Source: an uncultured Blautia sp. (lineage in GTDB: Bacteria > Bacillota > Clostridia > Lachnospirales > Lachnospiraceae). From it: a DNA stretch of 64,000 bases. This document shows, in pieces, positions 7,790 through 16,836 of this stretch. The DNA is taken from the NCBI GenBank assembly GCA_934426285.1, contig CAKRYE010000001.1:11727-75726 (forward strand), written 5' to 3'. The translations under genes were made by a program, and so were the position numbers. Position 1 is the first letter of the stretch. Each line of letters opens with the position of its first letter. The notes below the pieces were generated by a model, which saw nothing but the letters and a program-made list of their open reading frames with translations, did not search any database and was not told the origin of the DNA.

Positions 7790-8950
7790 TTATATGATCA
7801 TTCCGATCTCTTCTCTCTGAACATTCCTGCCGGTTTTCTCCAGTACATCCGTATAAATATCCAGTATCTCTATATCCTCTGCACAGATTTCACCCTTCTC
7901 CAGGCTTTTCTGCATCATCTGATAATATGGACGGAATACCTTCTCCAGAGTCATATAATCCTCATTCTTGTACAGATTTCTGATGTAATCCTTTCGCTTC
8001 ACATAAGAAAGTCCCAGGTTCATCCTTTCTCCGCAAAATTCCACATAATCCCAGCACTGATTAAAATATGCTTTCATGCCTTTGCTTTTACCCAGTCTGG
8101 AGAGATTTTTCTGCCGTTCCCTGCAGTATTTCTCAAAATCTGTACTGTCCTTCCAGAACTGCATATAGCTGACTCTGGCGCTGACCACCAGACGGGCAGG
8201 AACCATATAACGGGGTTCTGTCATATTTCGCCAGCCTTTTCCATAGCTTATATTCAGATAGGTCTCCACATCCCCGGGAGCAGGAAAGGATTCCCCCTCC
8301 AGCACAACCTGACGGGTGTTTTCAAAAACAGCAACGGGATAACTGTGACTTTTCCTGCCATTCATCAGGGTATATACCTCTGTGGGATTCTCCTGCTGTT
8401 TCTTGCATAAACTATTGTAGATTCCTGCTGCCACCTGATTTCTGCCCTCAATTGCACACAGAAATTTCATCCAGGCCTTGCTCCAGGTAAATTCCCTATC
8501 CCTGACTGCATTGCCCGGTGCATGGATCTGGCGCCACTCTGCTTCTTTTTTTATCAGACGGTTCTCCCTGTGCTCAGATACTGCCGGGATCCGCAGGGGC
8601 AGAATATTGATCCCCAGTCCCGGATAAGCATAATCTCTGGTTCTGTCCAGATCAATACATACTGTATCGGTGTTCTCATATCTCAGATAAAAGCCCGGAA
8701 AATATTTGTGGGTTTTCATAGATTCCAGAGCCCTGTGTTCTGCCGGATTCTCCTCCACTGCCTGACAGAACCGCTCCATATCCGGAACCCGCATAAGCAC
8801 AGCTCCTGACTGAGGATTCTGAGGAAAATTACCTCCCTGCACAGCGCACCAGGTAAGGCGGGGAGAAAGATAGTATTTTATATTATGCTTCCGGCAGATC
8901 TCATCTACCTCTTTCAACAGCGAAAAAATCACTTTTTGCTTTTTGTTCAA
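7790..8950 (-). CDS. LicD-like protein with degenerate active site
   Basis: The 386-residue protein begins like its upstream neighbour (MNKKQKVIFSLLKEVDEICRKHNIKYYL), which is the LicD/nucleotidyltransferase-like start. The diagnostic GGSLIGALRHEGFVPWDD segment of active LicD is replaced by an unrelated CAVQGGNFPQNPQSGAVLMR, so the metal-binding aspartates appear missing. LicD proteins transfer phosphocholine or related phospho-groups from CDP donors onto glycans. Lacking these residues, it may be inactive or act as a partner of the complete LicD encoded 53 bp upstream. No frameshift is visible, so it is maintained as a protein. Confidence 0.65.
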   Translation of the reverse strand: MNKKQKVIFSLLKEVDEICRKHNIKYYLSPRLTWCAVQGGNFPQNPQSGAVLMRVPDMERFCQAVEENPAEHRALESMKTHKYFPGFYLRYENTDTVCIDLDRTRDYAYPGLGINILPLRIPAVSEHRENRLIKKEAEWRQIHAPGNAVRDREFTWSKAWMKFLCAIEGRNQVAAGIYNSLCKKQQENPTEVYTLMNGRKSHSYPVAVFENTRQVVLEGESFPAPGDVETYLNISYGKGWRNMTEPRYMVPARLVVSARVSYMQFWKDSTDFEKYCRERQKNLSRLGKSKGMKAYFNQCWDYVEFCGERMNLGLSYVKRKDYIRNLYKNEDYMTLEKVFRPYYQMMQKSLEKGEICAEDIEILDIYTDVLEKTGRNVQREEIGMII

Positions 8951-9003
8951 CTTTATACAGCCTTTCTTTTATGGATTCATAATGTCTTCAGCAGCTCTGT
9001 TAT

Positions 9004-11274
9004 CTACACCAGACGGACTGCCAGTGCCTGTATCTCCTCCAGGCTTCCGTATTTACCCAGCCAGCTGTTCATTGCAGGCAGCATGTCTGCATTCTTTCCA
9101 AAATTACGGATCTGGCGGCTTCCATTGTCCAGATCACTGATAATGATCCTGTACAGCTCTGTTTTCAGATAAGGCGGAACTGTATATTCCAATGCTTTCC
9201 TGTAATTTTCAAAAGCTTCTCTGGTCTGTCCCTGTTTGCTGCGGATATCTCCCACCAGCTTGTACACATAAGGCTTTTCCTCCTTATGGATCTGACGGCT
9301 TCGCACCTTCTCAGCCAGCCACTCCAGCTCACTTTCCTCGCTGATGCATGCCAGATCTGCCCTGAGTGCGGCAAGCTCTCCCGGATATCCCAGACGTTTC
9401 CAGGCTTTCGCCAATGCTTTCCTGTACCCTGGATTCTGCTCTTTTTTATCACCGGTACCCATGGGCACTTCTGTTTTTTCCAGGATTTCCCTGATCAGCT
9501 TCTCAATCTGGCTCTGGGTACGGACACAGGAAATCTTTGCCAGATACCAGCCGGCACGGATATCTTCATCCTCCGGCATGATCTTCTGCCACATTTCCAT
9601 AGTCTGCAGGGCTTCTGTCCGATGTCTACTGCCGATCATTTCCTCACAGTTCCTGAGTATCTGCCCTTTATAAGGCCGGAACAATTTGTCCATTTCCAGC
9701 CACACAAATCCGTTGGCAGTATTCTCCTTTACTCTGGCATAGAGCTGTAGAGCCTTCTGCCCGTTTCCCTTCATCCACAGGATGTCTGCCAGATACTTCA
9801 TAAAATATCCGTCCTCCGGAAAAAGCCGCAGGGCTTTCTCCAGAAACTGCTCTGCCTCCTGCAGGTTCTCCCCTGTCTTTTCCATCAGAAGCCTGCATTT
9901 AAGCTTCATCAGACTGGGATGACCGGAATATTTTTCCAGAAGCTCCTCACAAAGCTTCCTGCACTCATCCCTATGCCCTGCTTCATAATGCTCCAGACTT
10001 TTGCGGAACAGGAGGATATCTGTTTTCAGACTCTCCATCTCTCCTGTGAGATGGTCTGCCTTTTCCCTGATTTCCAGCATACGGAAGGCTTTGGAGATCC
10101 GTTCTGTATAAAAGAGGGTTTTTACTGCTGCCATGAACACCTCATCCGGAATATCCACCAGCACCGGATGATAATATGCATAAATATGGTCAAAATCCTC
10201 CCTGCCAATAAAATCAGGGCTAAGCTGTGCCTTATAATATGCAACAAAAAGATTTCCCAGTTTCCGATAGGCACCCTTTTCCATCAATTCCTGCAGATTC
10301 AGTCCGGATTCCCGGATTGCTTCCCGAAGGTCTGCTGCCACACAACCTGCCTTGTACTCCAGACCTTTGTGGCTGACCCTGTGATTCTCTCTGGCGATCC
10401 GCATATTGTACAGCTTCTGTCTGATGGCATTTCTGTTCAGTCTGCCCCTGTTCACACCGGACATGTAATCCTCCCGGAACTCCTTATAGGTAGCCCCTTC
10501 CACGCACACAGTCCGGTGTCCCTCACGTTCCTGATATGCCGGCATATAAGACCACTCATCTCCATAATACTGAGTCAGATATTCACTGCAGTGGTTAGGG
10601 ATCATTACCTTCAGTCCCTGGAAAGTTCCCTCTTTTGCCGGGAAAAAGGTCTCCTTGTCAAAGAGAGAGGGACAACCTGCCCAACCCATGGCATAACGGT
10701 CGCAATCCTCCTCTTTGTAGGAAAACATAAGCTTCTCCAGCTTGCTCAGGGTTCTGTCTTTGCCCAGAAACAGATAGGAATACAGATATTTCCGGTACAG
10801 TGAGACAGGAATTTCCCATCTGTCACTATAGCTTGCCGAAATATTCAAAAGATCTGAATAGATCATAAAATATGTCCGGTATTTCTCATATTCGCTGTCA
10901 TCGGAGGGGATAGGATCCAGCGTAAATACATCGATCACCTCTCCCGCCACATCTTTGCCTGCGATCTGGCTTCTGTGGATTGCACAGGTATCTGCCGATG
11001 CGTATCTGGAATAGGAATTGGTATAATGTCTGTCTGCCTGAGAGCACTGGATGGCCCTTTCCGGCGGCAGATCTTTTTTACAGATCTCTACAAATTTCTC
11101 CCAGTCCGGTCTGGGCATATACAGATCTATGGCATCGTCCCAGGGCACAAATCCCTCATGGCGCAGGGCTCCGATCAGGGAGCCTCCTGCCAGAACATAC
11201 CGCAGATCATGTTCTCTGCAGATTTCATCAACCTCCTGAAGAAGCTTCAGGAGATATTTTTGTTTTTCTGTCAT
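9004..11274 (-). CDS. LicD family phosphotransferase with C-terminal helical repeats
   Basis: Of 756 residues, the first ~270 form a LicD domain with the intact signature GGSLIGALRHEGFVPWDDAID at 30-50 and acidic residues Asp46, Asp47 and Asp50. LicD enzymes move a phospho-group (classically phosphocholine) from its CDP form onto a cell-surface sugar. The C-terminal part from about 400 is rich in TPR-like helical pairs (for example SPLEKYSGHP-like turns, LFPEDGYFMKYLADILWMKGN), which suggests protein binding. Its start lies 3 bp after the stop of the cytidylyltransferase fusion, which fits a CDP-donor maker and user made together. The transferred group is unknown. Confidence 0.78.
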   Translation of the reverse strand: MTEKQKYLLKLLQEVDEICREHDLRYVLAGGSLIGALRHEGFVPWDDAIDLYMPRPDWEKFVEICKKDLPPERAIQCSQADRHYTNSYSRYASADTCAIHRSQIAGKDVAGEVIDVFTLDPIPSDDSEYEKYRTYFMIYSDLLNISASYSDRWEIPVSLYRKYLYSYLFLGKDRTLSKLEKLMFSYKEEDCDRYAMGWAGCPSLFDKETFFPAKEGTFQGLKVMIPNHCSEYLTQYYGDEWSYMPAYQEREGHRTVCVEGATYKEFREDYMSGVNRGRLNRNAIRQKLYNMRIARENHRVSHKGLEYKAGCVAADLREAIRESGLNLQELMEKGAYRKLGNLFVAYYKAQLSPDFIGREDFDHIYAYYHPVLVDIPDEVFMAAVKTLFYTERISKAFRMLEIREKADHLTGEMESLKTDILLFRKSLEHYEAGHRDECRKLCEELLEKYSGHPSLMKLKCRLLMEKTGENLQEAEQFLEKALRLFPEDGYFMKYLADILWMKGNGQKALQLYARVKENTANGFVWLEMDKLFRPYKGQILRNCEEMIGSRHRTEALQTMEMWQKIMPEDEDIRAGWYLAKISCVRTQSQIEKLIREILEKTEVPMGTGDKKEQNPGYRKALAKAWKRLGYPGELAALRADLACISEESELEWLAEKVRSRQIHKEEKPYVYKLVGDIRSKQGQTREAFENYRKALEYTVPPYLKTELYRIIISDLDNGSRQIRNFGKNADMLPAMNSWLGKYGSLEEIQALAVRLV

Positions 11275-11277
11275 GAA

Positions 11278-12579
11278 TTATCCTTTCTGATTGATCGTCT
11301 CCAGTATTTCAATCAATTTCACTGACTCATCATAAAAAAGTCTGGTGCATTCTGTTCTCTTGTCTCTGATCATGATCATCAGCTCCTGAAGGAGATAGCG
11401 GAAACCATTTCCCTCGAAGTTAAAGCTATACCGTTTCAGGAATTCCTTTCCTGCAATATTTGCTTCAAAATATCCTGTATTCCACCAGTCATTAGGCACA
11501 GTAACTCTTCCGTTACTTCCAATGATCACCAGTTCATCCTCCACATCCACAGTGGTTCCAATCTCAATGGTGGCCAGAGCTGTTTTATATTTCATAGTGA
11601 TCATATCGTAGACAAAATCTCCATTCCTGTCAGTCACTGCATTGGTATTGACCTCCAGACAATCCTTTCCCAACAGCTTGATCACTGCACAGATCGCATG
11701 GATTACTGTCTCATTAAAAGGCTTTCCTCCCTCAAAATCATCCTGGGAAATGGCACATTTCACACTGACCAGATCACCCACCAGGTTACTGTGCACCAGC
11801 CATACCAGCTGATTGAATGCCCTGAGATATACTAAGGTCAGCCGTTCGATCAGCACCACATTGTTATCTTTTGCCATCTGGAAAAGGGTGCGCAGCTTAT
11901 CCGGTGAAAGTACAGCCGGACTGTCACTGATCACATATTTTCCTTTCTCAATGGCTTTCCGGATATATTCTTCCCTGTCTGCCTGCCTGCATTTGATATA
12001 CACAATATCCACATCTGACAGGAACTCCTCATAATCATTCCACCAGGAGTCCAGTTCATATTTATCACAAAAATCCCTGGCAACCTCCTCTGTCTCTGAG
12101 AATACTCTCTCTACATGGACACCACTGACATATTTGGACTCCTGTACAAAACCATTGTCCTGAATATCATCGGTGACAATTCCCATGTTAAAGATGATCC
12201 CTTCACTTCTCAGCTTGGTACTGGAAATATTCTTGGTACGCTCCAGGTATACTACATCGCAGTAATTTTTCAGATAATCGAATTTCCCCCTCCAGTCAGA
12301 GCCAACTACCAGAACATCAATATCGTATTTGATGATGTCACTGACCTTCTGCCCCTGATATTCTTCAATAATGATCTCATCTGCCAGACCGGTCCTGCGT
12401 ACATTTTCGATTCTCTTGATCAGGCTGTCCCTTACATTCAGCTTTCCTCGCTCAATATCAAAGCTCTCGCTGGTAACGCCCACGATCAGGTAATCCCCCA
12501 AAGCCTTCGCCCTTTTGATAATATTGTAATGGCCCTTGTGAAACAGATCAAAGGTACCATATGTGATTACTTTTTTCAT
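11278..12579 (-). CDS. cytidylyltransferase fused to a Gfo/Idh/MocA-like domain
   Basis: Residues 1-128 are a TagD/GCT-type cytidylyltransferase: the HxGH motif is His14-Lys-Gly-His17 and the second signature RTKNISSTKLR is at 114-124. Such enzymes make CDP-glycerol or similar CDP-alditols from CTP. Residues about 130-433 follow the fold pattern of Gfo/Idh/MocA oxidoreductases, but the Rossmann glycine motif is not recognisable (MGIVTDDIQDN) and the usual EKP is SDSP, so the Lys is absent. The second half may therefore bind but not oxidise. This is the first gene of the surface operon, downstream of a strong promoter. The nature of the phosphate acceptor is unknown. Confidence 0.78.
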   Translation of the reverse strand: MKKVITYGTFDLFHKGHYNIIKRAKALGDYLIVGVTSESFDIERGKLNVRDSLIKRIENVRRTGLADEIIIEEYQGQKVSDIIKYDIDVLVVGSDWRGKFDYLKNYCDVVYLERTKNISSTKLRSEGIIFNMGIVTDDIQDNGFVQESKYVSGVHVERVFSETEEVARDFCDKYELDSWWNDYEEFLSDVDIVYIKCRQADREEYIRKAIEKGKYVISDSPAVLSPDKLRTLFQMAKDNNVVLIERLTLVYLRAFNQLVWLVHSNLVGDLVSVKCAISQDDFEGGKPFNETVIHAICAVIKLLGKDCLEVNTNAVTDRNGDFVYDMITMKYKTALATIEIGTTVDVEDELVIIGSNGRVTVPNDWWNTGYFEANIAGKEFLKRYSFNFEGNGFRYLLQELMIMIRDKRTECTRLFYDESVKLIEILETINQKG

Positions 12580-12668
12580 GATATAACCCCGTACTCTCCC
12601 TGTTATGCCTCTTCCGGCACTGTCCCTCCGGAGGCAAATATACTACTTTAAATCTAATATCTTTTCTG

Positions 12669-12697
12669 ATTATAGCATAGATGAAGCAATATGTCAT
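12669..12697 (-). promoter_or_regulatory. promoter of the cytidylyltransferase-LicD operon
   Basis: On the minus strand ATGACA (12697-12692), 17 bp, then TATAAT (12674-12669) with an extended TGC before it. The leader to the start codon at 12579 is about 85 nt and contains an imperfect GCCTC/GAGGC inverted repeat near 12607-12635. Confidence 0.78.
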
Positions 12698-12790
12698 TCG
12701 TATGTTACAGGCACAATTTATTTTTATGAAAAATATAAAAGCCCCAAAAGCGGACAATCCCTACCGCCTTCAGAGCTTATTTTCTGCATT

Positions 12791-14185
12791 TTATAAATGT
12801 TTATCCATATCGTTTCCTGTACTTTCCAGGAGATCAGTACTTTTAATTTTTCTTGTGGTAGCTTCCAGCTCCTCGATCAGTTCCTCCAGAGTCATTTCTC
12901 TTTCAGCTTCTTCAAGCTCCTCAGCCGGCATGTCATCCATGTTATCCTCTTCAATATCCAGCTCATAGCCAGCCACCTGGCTGAAGCCCTCCTGCCTGTC
13001 TGCATCTGTGCTTCCGCTCTCCTCATCTAGGTCAATGGTCTGTGTGTGGGACTTCTGCTGCTCATTACCGGTCTCCAGAGTTGCAGCTAATTCCTCAATA
13101 GCTCTCTTCCTGCGCAGCATTTCATATTTGTCATCATCACTGTCATATTCCTCTTCCAGACCTTCATCCTTAACTGTTTTATCCTTCTTGAACAGGATAA
13201 AGGCAATCAGGTTCAGAATGCCTGTATAGGCCAGATCCACCGGGAGACTTCCCAGAACCAGCAGGAATACCAGAGAAACCCCAAGCAGAGCCCATACATT
13301 GCTCAGTGCAGGAATCTGCAAAATAAACAGTCCGTTCATCAGGATCATGATGGGATAATGGAAGAAATAAATTCCCATTGTATGACGCCCGATATAGGTC
13401 AGGATCAGCTTCCTGTCCGGCATGATAGCCAGCATTGTATAAATAATGATGAAAGACACCAGATACATCAGCAGACGGATCACAATACCTTCCGGATCCT
13501 CCAGTCCACAGAGCTTATAGCTGTGATTGGCACGGAAAATAGCAACCCCCATTTCATTTGTGATCATATAATTGGGTATTGCCCACAAAAGAACTCCCGA
13601 AATAGGGATCAGCAGCCATTTTTGTCTGAAGCGGCGCACTGCTGTGATATATTCACTTTTCCACAGATATCCGGCTACAAAGAACGGGAAAAATACCACA
13701 ATCCTGGATGCGGATAAAAAGGTGGAAAACTCCGGCCTGGTACCTGCCCAGAGAGCAAAAATAATACTCAGCGGTACGATAAAACGAATCTGTCCAAATC
13801 CCTCCACTGTCAGTCTGTATACAAAAAGTGCAAGTACATACCACATAACTGTACCGGTAGGTCTGAGGATCTCATAATCTACAGACCTTCCCAGCCAGAT
13901 CTGTGAATACCAGGTCAGACTGTAGCCCAGAATATAGGGAATCAGCAGATTCTTGACATTTTTCATAACATTCTGCGGCTTCTTGGACAGATAGCCAGAT
14001 ATAAAAATAAATGCAGGCATGTGGAAAATTGTAATTGCGTACCAGATATACCTTACCACAATGTCTACCTTTACAAGATTAAATGCAATAATGTGATTGA
14101 ATACTACCAGAAAAATAAGTAATACCTTTACATTATCTATCAGGTAGGAATACGGCACAGCCGCCCTGTCTGCTTTCAGTTTCAT
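12791..14185 (-). CDS. membrane acyltransferase (acyltransferase 3 family) with acidic tail
   Basis: Residues 1-335 contain about ten hydrophobic segments and the family's N-terminal DNVKVLLIFLVVFNHII with the His proposed to be catalytic, and IFHMPAFIFISGYL. These enzymes O-acetylate sugars of capsules, O-antigens or wall polymers in the membrane. The remaining ~125 residues (340-464) form a very acidic, Glu-rich tail, probably helical and cytoplasmic, which the family does not need. The gene lies about 110 bp below the glycosyltransferase gene, in the same direction, and 94 bp above the operon promoter at 12697. The acyl acceptor is not known. Confidence 0.82.
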   Translation of the reverse strand: MKLKADRAAVPYSYLIDNVKVLLIFLVVFNHIIAFNLVKVDIVVRYIWYAITIFHMPAFIFISGYLSKKPQNVMKNVKNLLIPYILGYSLTWYSQIWLGRSVDYEILRPTGTVMWYVLALFVYRLTVEGFGQIRFIVPLSIIFALWAGTRPEFSTFLSASRIVVFFPFFVAGYLWKSEYITAVRRFRQKWLLIPISGVLLWAIPNYMITNEMGVAIFRANHSYKLCGLEDPEGIVIRLLMYLVSFIIIYTMLAIMPDRKLILTYIGRHTMGIYFFHYPIMILMNGLFILQIPALSNVWALLGVSLVFLLVLGSLPVDLAYTGILNLIAFILFKKDKTVKDEGLEEEYDSDDDKYEMLRRKRAIEELAATLETGNEQQKSHTQTIDLDEESGSTDADRQEGFSQVAGYELDIEEDNMDDMPAEELEEAEREMTLEELIEELEATTRKIKSTDLLESTGNDMDKHL

Positions 14186-14301
14186 AATTTTATAAACTTT
14201 CCTTCTTTTTTCTGACTTTTTATTCTGTGCACATCATAACATAATTTTATAAATTTTGGAATAGAAATTTAAGGAAAGTGTTATATATGATGTGGCCCCG
14301 G

Positions 14302-15045
14302 TTAAAAATATTTCCGGATTCCGTGAACTGCATAGGAAACAAAAAACAGACAGCTTTTTACATGTCCATAACCGGCATAGCGGTACACCCTGTATGTCAT
14401 AGCTGCTGATTTCAGCTTGTTTCTGGATTTTCCTCCTTCACTGAGACGGTATTTCAGATAGGGCCGGTTGATTCCTCCTGCACAGCCATATTTCCGCAGG
14501 ACCTTCAGCCAGGTAATATAGTCCTCATGGCTGTCATCATGCTCCATAGGAAATTCCAGGGCAGCTTCCCTTCGGATCACCACAGAAGAACAGTTGATAC
14601 TGTTGTGCTTCAGCAGATCTCTGTACAGGATTTTTTCTTTTACAGGTATATACCGGCCGGTGTCTGTACCGTCCGCCTTCATCAGTTCCCTGCCTGTGGA
14701 ACATAATACATACCCTGTTTTCTCCAGAAGCTCTAGCTGAGCTGTCAGCTTTCCCTCTTCCCACCAGTCATCTGCGTCCAGAAAAGCAATGTATTCCCCT
14801 CTGGCTTCCTGCACTCCACGATTTCTGGATCTGGCTGCTCCCATGTTTTCTTTATTCTTTAGATACCGAAAGTCCTCTCTGCCTTCATAGGCAGACAGGA
14901 CTTTCTCTGTATGATCTGTGGAACCGTCATCTATGACCAGAAGCTCTATAGCAACCTCCTGGGCAAAGACTGATTCCACAGCCTGCTTAATATATTTTTC
15001 TCCGTTATAAACCGGCATGATCACAGATACCTGTGGTTTATTCAT
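14302..15045 (-). CDS. family 2 glycosyltransferase
   Basis: The 247-residue protein has a GT-A fold start (PQVSVIMPVYNGEKYIKQAV), DDGSTD at 39-44 and the metal-binding DAD at 90-92. It carries no membrane helix and should add a sugar to a lipid-linked intermediate on the cytoplasmic face. Its start overlaps the end of the sugar transferase gene by 8 bp, so the two are translationally coupled; together they probably perform the first two steps of one polymer. Donor and acceptor sugars cannot be told from sequence. Confidence 0.87.
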   Translation of the reverse strand: MNKPQVSVIMPVYNGEKYIKQAVESVFAQEVAIELLVIDDGSTDHTEKVLSAYEGREDFRYLKNKENMGAARSRNRGVQEARGEYIAFLDADDWWEEGKLTAQLELLEKTGYVLCSTGRELMKADGTDTGRYIPVKEKILYRDLLKHNSINCSSVVIRREAALEFPMEHDDSHEDYITWLKVLRKYGCAGGINRPYLKYRLSEGGKSRNKLKSAAMTYRVYRYAGYGHVKSCLFFVSYAVHGIRKYF

Positions 15046-16480
15046 ATTTTTTCTCCCCTCTGCTGTCCGGATCCTTCATCAGTTCCGGAACCTCTGCTGT
15101 ATCTGAGATTTTCTCTGCTCCGGATGTCTTCAGGGCATTGATCTGTCTGTCATCTACACCCTCGGAAACCTCTTTCTGGAAAAAGATTTTCACTGTCATG
15201 AAAATCAGCTTAATATCCAGCAGAAAAGAATAATTCTCAATATAAAACAGATCCAGCTTCAGTTTATCATATGGCGTCGTATTATATTTACCGTAAACCT
15301 GGGCATATCCGGTAAGTCCGGCCTTCACCTTCAGGCGGTAATAAAACTCCGGAAGCTCTTTCTCATACTCCTCCATAATGGTCTTACGCTCAGGACGGGG
15401 ACCAACCAGGGACATATCACCCTTAAATACATTGAAAAGCTGTGGCAGTTCATCCAGGTGAAGATTTCGCAGTACATTTCCCACTGGTGTAATACGGGAA
15501 TCATGCTTGGATGCCAGCCGGGCACCGTTTTTCTCTGAGTCTACGCACATGCTGCGGAATTTACAGATCTTGAACTCCCTTCCATGCAGGGTGAGGCGAT
15601 CCTGAAAATAAAATACAGGTCCTCTGTCGTATGCTTTTACTGCTATGGCAATGATAAGCATGATCGGAGAGGTGAGAATGATCCCCACACCGGAAACCAA
15701 AATATCCAGCAGTCTCTTTGCAGCTCTCTGGTCTATGGAAAGCCCCATATTTCTGGACATAAGAAGAGGGGTATCAAACAAATGGATCCTGTCACTGCCC
15801 ATTAATATAATATCTGAAATCTTGGGGCTGATGTAGCATCGGATGGAATGGGAAAAACAATATTTCAGATAACGGTTTCTCACTGCTGATGGAAGATCCC
15901 AGATGATCACCCCATCATAATCCGCCATCATCCGGTGAATCTCTTCCTCACCCACACTGGCATGTACCTTTCCGCTGATATCATATTTGTCTCTTCTTGA
16001 ATTCATTTTGTGGATCAGGTCATCCCCCGGATCCCTGTCTCCATAGATAACCAGCAGCCTCCTGGCTCGGTACAGCCTGGAATAAATATAACGGGAGCCC
16101 CAGATCCATACAATACAAACTATCAACTGGATTCCTGTCATCTCTATCATTGGCCATGCTTCCAGGAACCATCTGTTGATCAAAGTAATCTGCAGATATT
16201 CCACCACATTGGTACACAGAAGTGCCAGAGTCAGGGAATAAAATACATCGATCCGCTTCAGATATCCAACCTTCAGTCCTCCATATAGCTTGGAAAACAT
16301 TCCGAACAGCAAGCCATAAATGGCGATCAGTACCCAGTTACCCTTACGCCAGAAGGGCTTGTTGATCTGTCCTCTGTAAATGTTGTACCAGACATAGGCA
16401 AAAATTGCCATCTGAGCCAGCACGATCAGACTGGCCAGCAAAAATATAATAAAACGTTTATAATCTTCTCTCTTACTCAC
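15038..16480 (-). CDS. undecaprenyl-phosphate sugar phosphotransferase
   Basis: The 480-residue protein has four N-terminal membrane helices (about 10-125), a soluble middle and the bacterial sugar transferase domain at 250-445. The latter shows the single-pass KRLLDILVSGVGIILTSP, KICKFRSM, HLDELPQLFNV and SLVGPRPE motifs of WcaJ/WbaP/CpsE initiators. These transfer a sugar-1-phosphate to undecaprenyl phosphate to start capsule, exopolysaccharide or secondary wall polymer. A short charged tail follows (446-480). It is the first gene of a three-gene unit with the glycosyltransferase and the acyltransferase; the promoter is at 16608-16636. Confidence 0.9.
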   Translation of the reverse strand: MSKREDYKRFIIFLLASLIVLAQMAIFAYVWYNIYRGQINKPFWRKGNWVLIAIYGLLFGMFSKLYGGLKVGYLKRIDVFYSLTLALLCTNVVEYLQITLINRWFLEAWPMIEMTGIQLIVCIVWIWGSRYIYSRLYRARRLLVIYGDRDPGDDLIHKMNSRRDKYDISGKVHASVGEEEIHRMMADYDGVIIWDLPSAVRNRYLKYCFSHSIRCYISPKISDIILMGSDRIHLFDTPLLMSRNMGLSIDQRAAKRLLDILVSGVGIILTSPIMLIIAIAVKAYDRGPVFYFQDRLTLHGREFKICKFRSMCVDSEKNGARLASKHDSRITPVGNVLRNLHLDELPQLFNVFKGDMSLVGPRPERKTIMEEYEKELPEFYYRLKVKAGLTGYAQVYGKYNTTPYDKLKLDLFYIENYSFLLDIKLIFMTVKIFFQKEVSEGVDDRQINALKTSGAEKISDTAEVPELMKDPDSRGEKKYE

Positions 16481-16544
16481 AAAATACCTCTACTCATTTT
16501 TTGTACGGATTTTATAACAGTTCAGGTACCGGACCATATATTTC

Positions 16545-16571
16545 GTTACTGTTCACTTCGTTCACAGTAAC
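16545..16571. repeat. short palindromic repeat, copy 1
   Basis: GTTACTGT at 16545-16552 pairs with ACAGTAAC at 16564-16571. A nearly identical 27-bp copy (one base changed) occurs at 43713-43739. It falls in the 5' leader of the sugar transferase transcript. Confidence 0.75.
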
Positions 16572-16607
16572 TATATTTCAATGATTATGGCCGGCACTTT
16601 GCCCTAC

Positions 16608-16636
16608 ATTATAGCCCAAGATATATATTACGTCCA
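16608..16636 (-). promoter_or_regulatory. promoter of the sugar transferase gene
   Basis: On the minus strand TGGACG (16636-16631), a 17-bp spacer, then TATAAT (16613-16608). The transcript has a leader of about 120 nt holding the palindromic repeat. Confidence 0.7.
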
Positions 16637-16798
16637 CCTGTTTTTATTAATTTTGTGCATACTTACAAATACTGATTTTTTTACACTTCTCCGATTCTTT
16701 GTATATAGTGCATAATTTTTCTTCGAATTTTCACTTTTTCTACCGAAAATTTTACATATTTTTTTCATAAACCACTGGTAATGTGAATTAAAAAATTG

Positions 16799-16804
16799 TA
16801 TAAT
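16799..16804 (+). promoter_or_regulatory. -10 element of the glgCD promoter
   Basis: TATAAT sits 33 bp before the glgC start in an AT-rich region. The -35 is weak (TGGTAA-like at 17 bp), so an activator or UP-element may be involved. The rest of the 16637-16836 gap shows no gene. Confidence 0.55.
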
Positions 16805-16836
16805 GTGTTTAGTAAAAGAAAGCGAGGGTTACTATT

